Positions 26,893-35,062 of a DNA stretch of 64,000 nt are shown here, piece by piece. Source of the stretch: Chitinophaga silvatica (GTDB lineage Bacteria; Bacteroidota; Bacteroidia; Chitinophagales; Chitinophagaceae); NCBI RefSeq assembly GCF_003419895.1, contig NZ_QPMM01000011.1, positions 1 to 64,000 on the forward strand. Direction: 5' to 3'. The position numbers and the translations under genes were made by a program. Each line of letters opens with the position of its first letter. Position 1 is the stretch's first letter. A model generated the notes under the pieces. That model was not told where the DNA came from, did no database searches, and saw only the letters and a list, made by a program, of their open reading frames with translations.

Positions 26893-27855
26893 CTATAATT
26901 TTAATAATTGTGAAGCCAATTCCTCTTTAATTTCGTTATCAAAAATTTTATCAGTTGCCTTTTCTAAAAGGGATACAATTTCAAGTGCTTTATCCATACG
27001 CTCAGTAATCAAAGCTTTTGGGTTGGTTTCCTTTGGCCGTGAACTAGGAAAGTTATGTTTTGAAATTGGTTCTGATGTAGGTGCTTGATCAAAGCCTAAT
27101 GGAAACCAATAAAAATACACGGTAGAATCTACTTGATTTCCGAAATGATTGTAACAATAATACCTGCAATCAGAGTTGGCTTTAATGGGCACTATGAAAG
27201 TATTCGGATTTGTCATATTCATAGAGCCTTTTGAGTTATAAGAATATGCATTACCACCCATTGCTTTAAACCATTTTCCAGCAGTATAAATTTCGCCAAC
27301 AGCAAAAGAATGTGAAAAAGTATCTGCAATAGGAGGTTCAATATATACCATTAAAAAACCGTCAGTTTTGACAACTAACTTTGTTTCTTCAATTTTTTTT
27401 CCTTTGGCAATTTCCATACCATTCTGAAACATAGAAACTTTATTAATGGTCGTTAAGGTGCCAATAAAAGCATCCTTAATCTTACTTTCACCTTGAACCC
27501 AAAGGTGACCACTAATCTTTTCATCATTGGAAGTATCTACCTTGCTAGGTTTGAGACTAGGGTTGTTAATGGTTATAGTAATACTTGCATATGATTTTTG
27601 ATTACCTAAAGTTGCCTCCACTACCAATGTGGAATTCGTAACTATTTTGGGATTTATTTTTATCGAGTTAATTTCACTTGAACCGACGAGATTTTTTGAG
27701 CCACAATATACTTTAAAGGATTTACCATTACTTTCCCATTTTAAGTGTATATCACTACCCGCTGCAAATTCTGTTACTGGAAGTTTTGTTATAGGATTAT
27801 AACTATGTAAATTCTTAATGTATACTTCAGATGATAATGTCTTTTGAGTTTTCAT
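26893..27855 (-). CDS. Hypothetical protein of the giant-gene cluster (320 aa)
   Basis: Function unknown. There is no signal peptide (MKTQKTLSSEV). The N-terminal about 115 residues form an immunoglobulin-like or beta-sandwich module (VYIKNLHSYNP, SDIHLKWES, FKVYCGSKNL, TLVVEATLG, ITITINNPSLKP) that is repeated in the C-terminal half of the neighbouring 322-residue protein. The middle (about 120-260) is beta-rich with aromatic residues (YNSKGSMNMTNPNTFIVP, YCYNHFGNQVD). The last 40 residues are helical and charged. Its stop is at the foot of the 19-bp terminator, and a 152-bp gap separates it from the next gene of the cluster, so it may have its own promoter. Confidence 0.75.
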   Translation of the reverse strand: MKTQKTLSSEVYIKNLHSYNPITKLPVTEFAAGSDIHLKWESNGKSFKVYCGSKNLVGSSEINSIKINPKIVTNSTLVVEATLGNQKSYASITITINNPSLKPSKVDTSNDEKISGHLWVQGESKIKDAFIGTLTTINKVSMFQNGMEIAKGKKIEETKLVVKTDGFLMVYIEPPIADTFSHSFAVGEIYTAGKWFKAMGGNAYSYNSKGSMNMTNPNTFIVPIKANSDCRYYCYNHFGNQVDSTVYFYWFPLGFDQAPTSEPISKHNFPSSRPKETNPKALITERMDKALEIVSLLEKATDKIFDNEIKEELASQLLKL

Positions 27856-28007
27856 GAAAAGTAAATTAAATTCGATTTTAGTATTGTTATTTATTTTATT
27901 ATAAATTACTTACGTCCTTAGATTTTTATTAAAGTTTTCTGATATAATACGATTGAATTTGTATTCGGAATTTTACGAATGATAGATTCATCTTTGTTAT
28001 TATTAAA

Positions 28008-28976
28008 TTATAGATTGTTATCTAAATTAAGATCATCATTTAAATGAATTTTCGTCTCTAAAAAGGCCTTTTCTGAAATAATTAAAGAACCAGTTATCAA
28101 CATATTACTAGCATTATACTTCTTTAGAGCTATTAAATTTTTTTTAATAGTATGATCTCCGGAGTTTTCGAGTGATTGTGGATATAAAACAGGCGTAGAA
28201 CAAGTAATATGAATAGTTTCTATGAGTGTTTCTTTTCCCAGAGTTGCTACCAACACCAGTGTAGTATCATTTTGTATTCCATTAATAGTTGTTTCGCTTG
28301 AATTATTATTAATAGGAACAGAATTTCCATTACAATAAAGCTTTACTTGTGGGGCATTAGTATCCCAATCTACCTGTATCTTACTATCAGTAGAAAAATC
28401 GGTACATGGAATTAGTGGAGATTTAGGGTTAATAGTTATCAGATTTCTTAAATAGAAAAATGAATTTTTGCTTTTGGAGACTTTGAAAGATTGAGTTTTG
28501 GGTGTAAAATTTCCATTGGCAGTTTTATCGGAATATTCACATATCACCACCTCGGGTTTACCTTCAGTACTATTTACATTACCGGAAATTGTAATGAAGA
28601 AGTGTTTTGGAACTTCGCAAGGATTTCTAATGTTTGTAATTATAAATTCCAAATGGTCTTTTTTTGACTCAAAACACTTTGAAACTCCGGCTTTTTTATA
28701 TTGTTTTGAGGATATCCAGTTAGTATCGCCAGATACCTTCTCTTTTGCATCTAAATGAAAAATGGTATAGGTATCATTTATAGTTGATTTACTATCGAAG
28801 GGGATATATATAATGATTTTTTTACAATAAATTTCCTTTCCCTTAGGATCAACCTTAATAATAATTTCCCCGGGTGCACTACATTGCAATGGAGATGGAC
28901 TTGTGCTTATGTCATAACTTAATTCCATAGGAGAATCAGTTAGGATAACTGATTTTTTTTTATTCTTCATAGTCAA
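28008..28976 (-). CDS. Hypothetical protein of the giant-gene cluster (322 aa)
   Basis: Function unknown. It starts MTMKNKKKSVIL without a signal peptide. The first half (to about 170) is a beta-rich domain with several Cys (CSAPGEIIIKV, YCKKIIIYIPF). The second half (about 175-285) is homologous to the N-terminal module of the 320-residue protein: FFYLRNLITINP, SKIQVDWDT, VKLYCNGNSV, TLVLVATLG, IHITCSTPVLYP. It lies 9 bp downstream of the 1267-residue gene, so it is co-transcribed. Possibly a small binding or adaptor protein for the giant proteins. Confidence 0.78.
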   Translation of the reverse strand: MTMKNKKKSVILTDSPMELSYDISTSPSPLQCSAPGEIIIKVDPKGKEIYCKKIIIYIPFDSKSTINDTYTIFHLDAKEKVSGDTNWISSKQYKKAGVSKCFESKKDHLEFIITNIRNPCEVPKHFFITISGNVNSTEGKPEVVICEYSDKTANGNFTPKTQSFKVSKSKNSFFYLRNLITINPKSPLIPCTDFSTDSKIQVDWDTNAPQVKLYCNGNSVPINNNSSETTINGIQNDTTLVLVATLGKETLIETIHITCSTPVLYPQSLENSGDHTIKKNLIALKKYNASNMLITGSLIISEKAFLETKIHLNDDLNLDNNL

Positions 28977-28985
28977 GATGTATTA

Positions 28986-31900
28986 TTATTTGGATTCTGG
29001 ATCTGTAATAAATCGTAAGTATCCGTCATGTAAAGTTGCTGGTGCTTTGTTGAGAACAGCCTCATTTGGTGCATTTGCTAAACTATAGCCTTGCCATTTA
29101 TTATTGGAACCAGAGTTGGAATTTTGCCACCAAGACCAGCTACCATTCTTTTCGGAGATAGGCAGGTAATTTATGGTTTGAACAAATGGAGGAGTTACTC
29201 CTTCTTCAACAGAAGTATCCAGTACTCTGGAAAGTATTGGCCCAACTCTGAAATTAATTTCCATTGCCGTTAATGGCCCATTTACAAATTGAATTGGTAT
29301 TTGTATTGATTTCACTGGTAAAATACCAGTTGTAGCATGTATAGAACCTCTCGGATCCATCAATAAGGTGATTATTTTACTTGTAGTTCCATCAAAAGGC
29401 AGGTTGATGTAATTGCCATCTACGCTACCAATTGGCCCGATTTCCCGCACATAGTTTTGTCCACTTTCAGGCGTTGTTACGCTGTTAAAAACTTTGTAAT
29501 TGTCTGCATCAAAATAACCTATAACGCCGTCTTCACTTAAACGCATTTCACCCAGGCGAATGCTAAAATTGGAAGATGTAAATGGTGGAATTTGTGGAGT
29601 CGCTTCCATAAATTTAGGCCATTCGCAACTTTGTAATGGTGATTCTCGCAGGAGGAATTGTAATTTTGTTCTTACCAGCGCTAAAGGTCTGCCAATCAGA
29701 GTAGATAATATTAGGTCGGTTCTGTTACCTGGTGGATCAATTTTAGATAAGGTAATATCAATAACGCTCAATAGTGCTTTGAAATCCCTTTCTGATTTAC
29801 CTTTCAACCCTATTATAAAAGCATAAAGCTGTTCCGATTTGGCTTTTATACTGTCGATAGTGATTCCGTTATCGTTTGGAGGAGGTACCCAATTTACAGT
29901 TTTAACTATTCCTGGTTGTACCAACAGTAACTCACCTGCACTTGTTCCATCTGGCAGAAATACCAGGATAGAACGATCCAGATAATTATGGATCAGCCAT
30001 CCACATATTGGGTTTGCCTCCGGTGTTATATTGTTTTTAACATGGTCTATTAACGAAATATCCAATTTTGCATGTTGCAGCAATCGTGGAGGTAACTGAA
30101 AGGGAGCTTTAATGTGTGGAACCAGGTTTTCGGATATTTTTACTGCGTTATCAAGTACCACGGGAAAGTGTGACGCACTATTTATAGCACCACTAACATC
30201 TACAATCAGATCTAGCGTTCTTCCAAATTTATCATACAATCTAAGCTTTTTGATATAATATTGTCCGCTTCTGATACCATGAAATGGAAATTGACTTTTG
30301 TGAGATGTACTAATGGCTGGTACTGAATTTACAAATCCCTGGGCATATGTTGGCGTATCGTAGGGAGGGGAACTTGTATTATCGGCATACCCTATTGCTT
30401 TGGCCAATCGGATATTATCCTTGCCCGCTTTAAATGTTTCAATGGTTGGTCGCCTGAAAGCACGAGGATCACGCTGTGACAGGTATTCATTAACCTCCGA
30501 TAATTCCTGACTTAGAAAACGCCAATTATCAATATCTTTTATCTGGTTATAAATAGCAGTTAGATCCTCGTTTTCTGGTCCGTATTGATCAACAAAGGCT
30601 TTTAATTTAGCCCCAAATGTAAATTGGGTATGCGGACTCAGGATAGATCTGCCTTTTAATGAAGCTGATTCTGATGTTCCCTGGGGCGACGATTTTAAAT
30701 CATAATCGAAACCGTTGAAATTCCAGTTCTTTGTAGTTGTGCTATTCTTTTTCCATTCATATGGCACTGTAAGTGGAGTGATTTCCCATTCAAGGTATAA
30801 TGGATTCCACTTTTGTGTCCACTTACTAAGTGAACAGGCAGGAAGAACACCAGGTGAATAATTCAAAGGTTTAGGATTTAGCATGGCTGATTCTACTACA
30901 TTGGTAGTCAATCCTGTTTTACTGGCAATCTGTTTGGCATTAGCAGGATCCAATAAAAAGAACTCTTTGTAAATTTTTAATATTTCTTTTGGGAGAACCG
31001 TACTATTGGGCAATGTAGGAATAATATTGCCCAATGTACTTACGTCAATAGTTTTATAACTTATTTTGAATGAAGAAATTATCTGAGATGGCAATCTGAC
31101 TTCCAAATTGTTATTTGAATTTGTGATGGCATCTGACTCTACCCCGGAAATCAACAAGCCAGGATTACCTGGTTTCCAGAAACGAGGTGCTGACACAGCT
31201 TTCAATTCAAAACCATTGGCAATACCTTTTTGTTTTGCGAATTTCTCTATACCTTTTAGGAATGCATCCTGAGCATTATCATTACCGGAATTATCAGGTT
31301 GAGGTACCTTCCCCTGTAACTTGTGGATTTTGTCTAATTGCTGTAAAACCTTGTCTAAGAATTCTTCAAATTCTTTTTGACTGAGAGTTGGAGCCATCTC
31401 GTCTTTGGAAACTTCGGTATTTTTCTTCTTCTTCTTCTCATTCTCATTATTCCGACTACTGAGATTTCCTAATTTCCACCATGCAGCATTAAGATCCCAT
31501 TGTAAGTTGTTCAATTTTAGGATCTCAGAATCTAAATTTTTTTGATTTGCATTAAGTTCCAGCAACCATTTTTTATCGTTGGGGGTAATACTACCATCAC
31601 CAGAGGTTCGCGACTCTCTGGTATCTGCATTACTTTTTCGTACAATTTTATATAGGGTACCACCGGATCTTTCATCAAACCATTCTCTTTGAACACGGTT
31701 TGCGACAATTGTATTGCCATTAATTTTATTAAGCTCAGGCAATAGGTCATATTGAAAAGCTTTCAATAGTTCAGTCATTTTATCCTTATTGGAATAGCCA
31801 AGAAGCTTATTTAACTGTTCTGATACCAACGTAGTAAATGCATCTACTCCTGTATTTCCAATAGCTACAGTTACATTATTAGTATTGCGTATGTCTTCTA

Positions 31901-32789
31901 ATTGGTCTGGGATGGGTATAGATGATTTATTCCAGGGTAATCCAAAGGCCATCCCATTATATAAACTTTTATTTGCCGTACCTGGATTTTTACCTTGAGC
32001 AATAGTCCAATTCAACTTTTTCAAAACATCAGATATAGAACTTTCACCTGTAAATCCATTAGAACCTGTGGTTAATATATCACAGGCTTTATCTGCATAC
32101 CATCCTGTAACTAAATAGCTTAAAGTGGTTTGAGCTGGTACATCGCTTAAATCATCGTAAAAAGAGAAAATACCCAGATTATTAGGTACGTATCCGGCAT
32201 ATTCAATGTTTCCGGGTGCTATCGCAGTCAGAAACATATTATCAGGCGATTTCTCCTTCCACCTATTCAGTGCAATAGGAACTCCAAGGTTAACAGTATA
32301 AACGCCCGAATCGGTATTTGTATCTGCACTAATGGGATAGCCTAAACTAATCGCTTTATGAGGTGAATTTTTACGATTAGGATCACTACTTTCACTCCAC
32401 TTTTTCACAACATTTTTGGGAACCAAAAATAAACTGGAGTTGTCGAGTGTACTAGATGGACAATCACTTTCCAATACCCAGGAGCGTTGAACATTATTAC
32501 CACCTGCATCCCGATGAATTCTTACAATAAGCCATCTATTAGGCACAAGAGGGAATTCTGTGTTGTCTGAATCTTTACTCATACGAAGTGAGCGGGGCAA
32601 AGTCCAGTGTAAATATGTTCCTGATCTGATATTTTTAATCTCTGAATCATAGCCTCTGGGCTGGGGGCTTTGAAAATTATTAAGGTTTGCGTAATTAAAT
32701 CGCCACCATCTGAGTTGATCTCTGTTAAAAAGTACATTGGGGGCCATTAATATATCCAGTGCCATAGGCACAATCAAGGAGGTATCCAT
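28986..32789 (-). CDS. Giant cytoplasmic-type protein of unknown function (1267 aa)
   Basis: No family name is assigned. There is no signal peptide or transmembrane segment. The N-terminus contains SGTYLHWTLPRSLRMS and PLVPNRWLIVRIHR (about residues 55-110), a pattern I associate with conserved uncharacterised giant proteins in other bacteria but cannot name. A coiled-coil/charged stretch lies at about 415-530, including a Lys run encoded by a short AAG repeat (near 31427-31440). The C-terminal third contains IRSGQYYIKKLRLYDKFGRTLDLI and RLGEMRLSEDGVIGYFDADNYKVF. It sits 12 bp after the 751-residue gene and 9 bp before the 322-residue gene. I infer a large structural or scaffold protein. Confidence 0.82.
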   Translation of the reverse strand: MDTSLIVPMALDILMAPNVLFNRDQLRWWRFNYANLNNFQSPQPRGYDSEIKNIRSGTYLHWTLPRSLRMSKDSDNTEFPLVPNRWLIVRIHRDAGGNNVQRSWVLESDCPSSTLDNSSLFLVPKNVVKKWSESSDPNRKNSPHKAISLGYPISADTNTDSGVYTVNLGVPIALNRWKEKSPDNMFLTAIAPGNIEYAGYVPNNLGIFSFYDDLSDVPAQTTLSYLVTGWYADKACDILTTGSNGFTGESSISDVLKKLNWTIAQGKNPGTANKSLYNGMAFGLPWNKSSIPIPDQLEDIRNTNNVTVAIGNTGVDAFTTLVSEQLNKLLGYSNKDKMTELLKAFQYDLLPELNKINGNTIVANRVQREWFDERSGGTLYKIVRKSNADTRESRTSGDGSITPNDKKWLLELNANQKNLDSEILKLNNLQWDLNAAWWKLGNLSSRNNENEKKKKKNTEVSKDEMAPTLSQKEFEEFLDKVLQQLDKIHKLQGKVPQPDNSGNDNAQDAFLKGIEKFAKQKGIANGFELKAVSAPRFWKPGNPGLLISGVESDAITNSNNNLEVRLPSQIISSFKISYKTIDVSTLGNIIPTLPNSTVLPKEILKIYKEFFLLDPANAKQIASKTGLTTNVVESAMLNPKPLNYSPGVLPACSLSKWTQKWNPLYLEWEITPLTVPYEWKKNSTTTKNWNFNGFDYDLKSSPQGTSESASLKGRSILSPHTQFTFGAKLKAFVDQYGPENEDLTAIYNQIKDIDNWRFLSQELSEVNEYLSQRDPRAFRRPTIETFKAGKDNIRLAKAIGYADNTSSPPYDTPTYAQGFVNSVPAISTSHKSQFPFHGIRSGQYYIKKLRLYDKFGRTLDLIVDVSGAINSASHFPVVLDNAVKISENLVPHIKAPFQLPPRLLQHAKLDISLIDHVKNNITPEANPICGWLIHNYLDRSILVFLPDGTSAGELLLVQPGIVKTVNWVPPPNDNGITIDSIKAKSEQLYAFIIGLKGKSERDFKALLSVIDITLSKIDPPGNRTDLILSTLIGRPLALVRTKLQFLLRESPLQSCEWPKFMEATPQIPPFTSSNFSIRLGEMRLSEDGVIGYFDADNYKVFNSVTTPESGQNYVREIGPIGSVDGNYINLPFDGTTSKIITLLMDPRGSIHATTGILPVKSIQIPIQFVNGPLTAMEINFRVGPILSRVLDTSVEEGVTPPFVQTINYLPISEKNGSWSWWQNSNSGSNNKWQGYSLANAPNEAVLNKAPATLHDGYLRFITDPESK

Positions 32790-32801
32790 AGTGGGAGTTT
32801 T

Positions 32802-35057
32802 TTAGATGGTTTGACTATCAAATTTAATTGCCTCTACTGTTTTTATCATCTGGATGGCAAAAGTAGCGGGCGTTAGATTGTTAATTTTTAATTCCTTGGC
32901 AATCTTTTGAATTAGTCCGTTGGGATCTGATGGAGCAATGTTCAATACATTACTTTCAGCCGACCTCATACAATATTTTTGCTTAAAGCTTAAGTCCCGA
33001 ATTGGTATAGTTTTTATTCTAGTGCCTATTGAACTATCATTCAGTACTTTTCTCAAGGTAATGCTTCCGTTAGAGCTTACACCAAAACCCAGTGACTCCT
33101 GTGGCTCACACAATTCTATTGTCTTGGGAACATCATCAAAAATGCATAATAGAACGTTGGGCGACAAATGATCTAAACGCATTATTGTTAAACTTTGATT
33201 ATTCTTGTCTACAGCTTGAATTGATAAATTTGGCCAACCAGAAACCAGAGCAGATCGTAACAAAAATCCACACATCATTTTTGGACTAGTGGAGCGCGCG
33301 TTTTTTTTATTTTTCTTTATCATTTTCATTACCATAGAAGCTTTACCTAAAGCTTCTATGGTAAGCCTATTAAATAGGAATTGTTTACCGGAATCTACTC
33401 CCAGGCTCATGGCACCTTGAATACCAGCATTAATCCAATTCATGTCTAAATAAAAAAAGCGAATAGATTCAGGAGGTAACATTTTTTCATCAGCAACCAA
33501 TTTATCGAATGGTATTGGATATAAAAGAGCAAAATGTTCTAACCAGTCGGCAACCGGACTTATATATTTTGTAATACTCTTTTTCAATTTCTCCTGAACA
33601 TCAGGTTCTTCCAGAAAGGTGTGTATTGATGTGAATTCCTCAACTGAAGCGGTAGTCGCCCGCGAATTTTTTTGAATTACCCGCTTATCGGCTATGTTAC
33701 CAATCTCCCTTATGACCCGAGGTGTGAGTAATGCCATGAAGTTTTCCTGGATCGTTGTATGAATTTTCTTTAATTTTTTATTTTTATTGGAGAAATGGCC
33801 TGAATGTAAGTGATTAAATAAGGAGGCTGCAGTATTATTGTTTTGATTTCTGAAAGCATTTAACTTCTTAATGAAATCTCTATCCGCTAAAGCCACCTCT
33901 CTGCCAGTTTCCCAGGCAGATGCAAGAGATACATCAAATACACCGTTTGTTTTATCATATATAAGTGCAGCATCTGTGGTTGGAAATGTGTTTCCTAAGT
34001 TTTTAGTTAGTACCGGGGTTAAGGGGCCACGATACCAGGCAAATGTATCTTCGCCACTACGAGTGTGATAGGCTAGTGGTACAAACCCGTTTTTAGTGCG
34101 CTTAATAATTGTTTCTCTGATCTTATTTGTGGTATTTGTTATTTTAGGTTCAGGTAATCGAAGAGAGTAAGAGGATCGGTCTAAATTAGTTCCATTACTA
34201 CTGGATAGTACAAGGTTCCCTAATAAGGTTTTGAAATCTTTTAAATTGTCAGGTGCAGAGAGAAATGTCCAACTCGCAAGTGTAATCAGAGATACATTAT
34301 CGTATTTGTTTAAGTTGGAAGTTGCAGATAAATACTGTTCCAGGCCTTCCAGTGATACAAGGTGAACAATGTTTTTTATGGCCTGAGAATTGTTGCCGGG
34401 AGTGGGTGCTGTAGCAAATCGATTTGCCGTAATTACGGAGAACAGTCCTTCTTCATGTAAATTCATATCAGGCCTGTTTGCTGTATTGATTTTACGAATA
34501 TGTGATAGAAATGGTAGTTCTTCGAGAGTTGGAGCAATATCTTTAAATATTTTTGTAGACATATTAATAAATCTACAGGTAGTGTTACCATCAATATCTT
34601 TTTCTTTGCTGATATCACCAATTAGCGTAGTTGTTGCCGGCTTTAGAAATTCATTAATAGAAATTTCAGATGATTTGTCTGAATGACTTTGTCCATTATT
34701 TAATTCATTCTCAACAAATACCATAAGAGCGAGCCATGGGGTGCCTTTTTTGCTCAAGAATCTTTCCCATGGTAGTGCCGGATCTTTGAATACTATATGA
34801 GGTATTACTTCACCATATTTTCCTGTACTTCCTAAAGGAGGATATTTATTAATTATCTGGGTGGAGTCAAGTGTAAATTGGGGAGCCGAAACCAGAATTT
34901 CCTGCCTGGCATCGAAATTTATTTTTGATTTATCTGTTGTTAGTTCATGATTTACTGAGATGTAATAACTTCCCGCTTCTAGTGCCGGAACATAATTGTC
35001 GAAAAATTGCACATCATTTATAGTAACGTCTGAATTAGTATTTTTTTGATATCTCAT
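32802..35057 (-). CDS. Large protein of unknown function in the giant-gene cluster (751 aa)
   Basis: Function unknown; no signal peptide. Recognisable conserved-looking blocks are DPALPWERFLSKKGTPWLAL (about 92-111), LYPIPFDKLVADEKMLPPES then IRFFYLDMNWINAG (about 520-555), MCGFLLRSALVSGWPNL (about 605-621), and MRLDHLSPNVLLCIFDDVP (about 635-655). Such blocks suggest an ancient conserved family rather than a random orphan. It begins 5 bp after the 919-residue gene ends and is followed 12 bp later by the 1267-residue gene. A perfect 16-bp hairpin lies inside its coding region (33329-33364). Confidence 0.82.
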   Translation of the reverse strand: MRYQKNTNSDVTINDVQFFDNYVPALEAGSYYISVNHELTTDKSKINFDARQEILVSAPQFTLDSTQIINKYPPLGSTGKYGEVIPHIVFKDPALPWERFLSKKGTPWLALMVFVENELNNGQSHSDKSSEISINEFLKPATTTLIGDISKEKDIDGNTTCRFINMSTKIFKDIAPTLEELPFLSHIRKINTANRPDMNLHEEGLFSVITANRFATAPTPGNNSQAIKNIVHLVSLEGLEQYLSATSNLNKYDNVSLITLASWTFLSAPDNLKDFKTLLGNLVLSSSNGTNLDRSSYSLRLPEPKITNTTNKIRETIIKRTKNGFVPLAYHTRSGEDTFAWYRGPLTPVLTKNLGNTFPTTDAALIYDKTNGVFDVSLASAWETGREVALADRDFIKKLNAFRNQNNNTAASLFNHLHSGHFSNKNKKLKKIHTTIQENFMALLTPRVIREIGNIADKRVIQKNSRATTASVEEFTSIHTFLEEPDVQEKLKKSITKYISPVADWLEHFALLYPIPFDKLVADEKMLPPESIRFFYLDMNWINAGIQGAMSLGVDSGKQFLFNRLTIEALGKASMVMKMIKKNKKNARSTSPKMMCGFLLRSALVSGWPNLSIQAVDKNNQSLTIMRLDHLSPNVLLCIFDDVPKTIELCEPQESLGFGVSSNGSITLRKVLNDSSIGTRIKTIPIRDLSFKQKYCMRSAESNVLNIAPSDPNGLIQKIAKELKINNLTPATFAIQMIKTVEAIKFDSQTI
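33329..33364. repeat. Perfect 16-bp intragenic inverted repeat
   Basis: TTACCATAGAAGCTTT (33329-33344), loop ACCT, then the exact complement (33349-33364), inside the 751-residue gene where it encodes TIEALGKASMVM on the minus strand. A 16-bp perfect stem with a 4-nt loop in coding DNA is not expected by chance. The coding-strand RNA after it is A-rich, so it is not an intrinsic terminator for this gene. Confidence 0.85.
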
Positions 35058-35062
35058 AAAGT

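Noticed and set aside
31427-31440. Phase-variable microsatellite in the 1267-residue gene
   Set aside because: The tract is a short AAG repeat, so copy changes keep the frame and only alter a Lys run.
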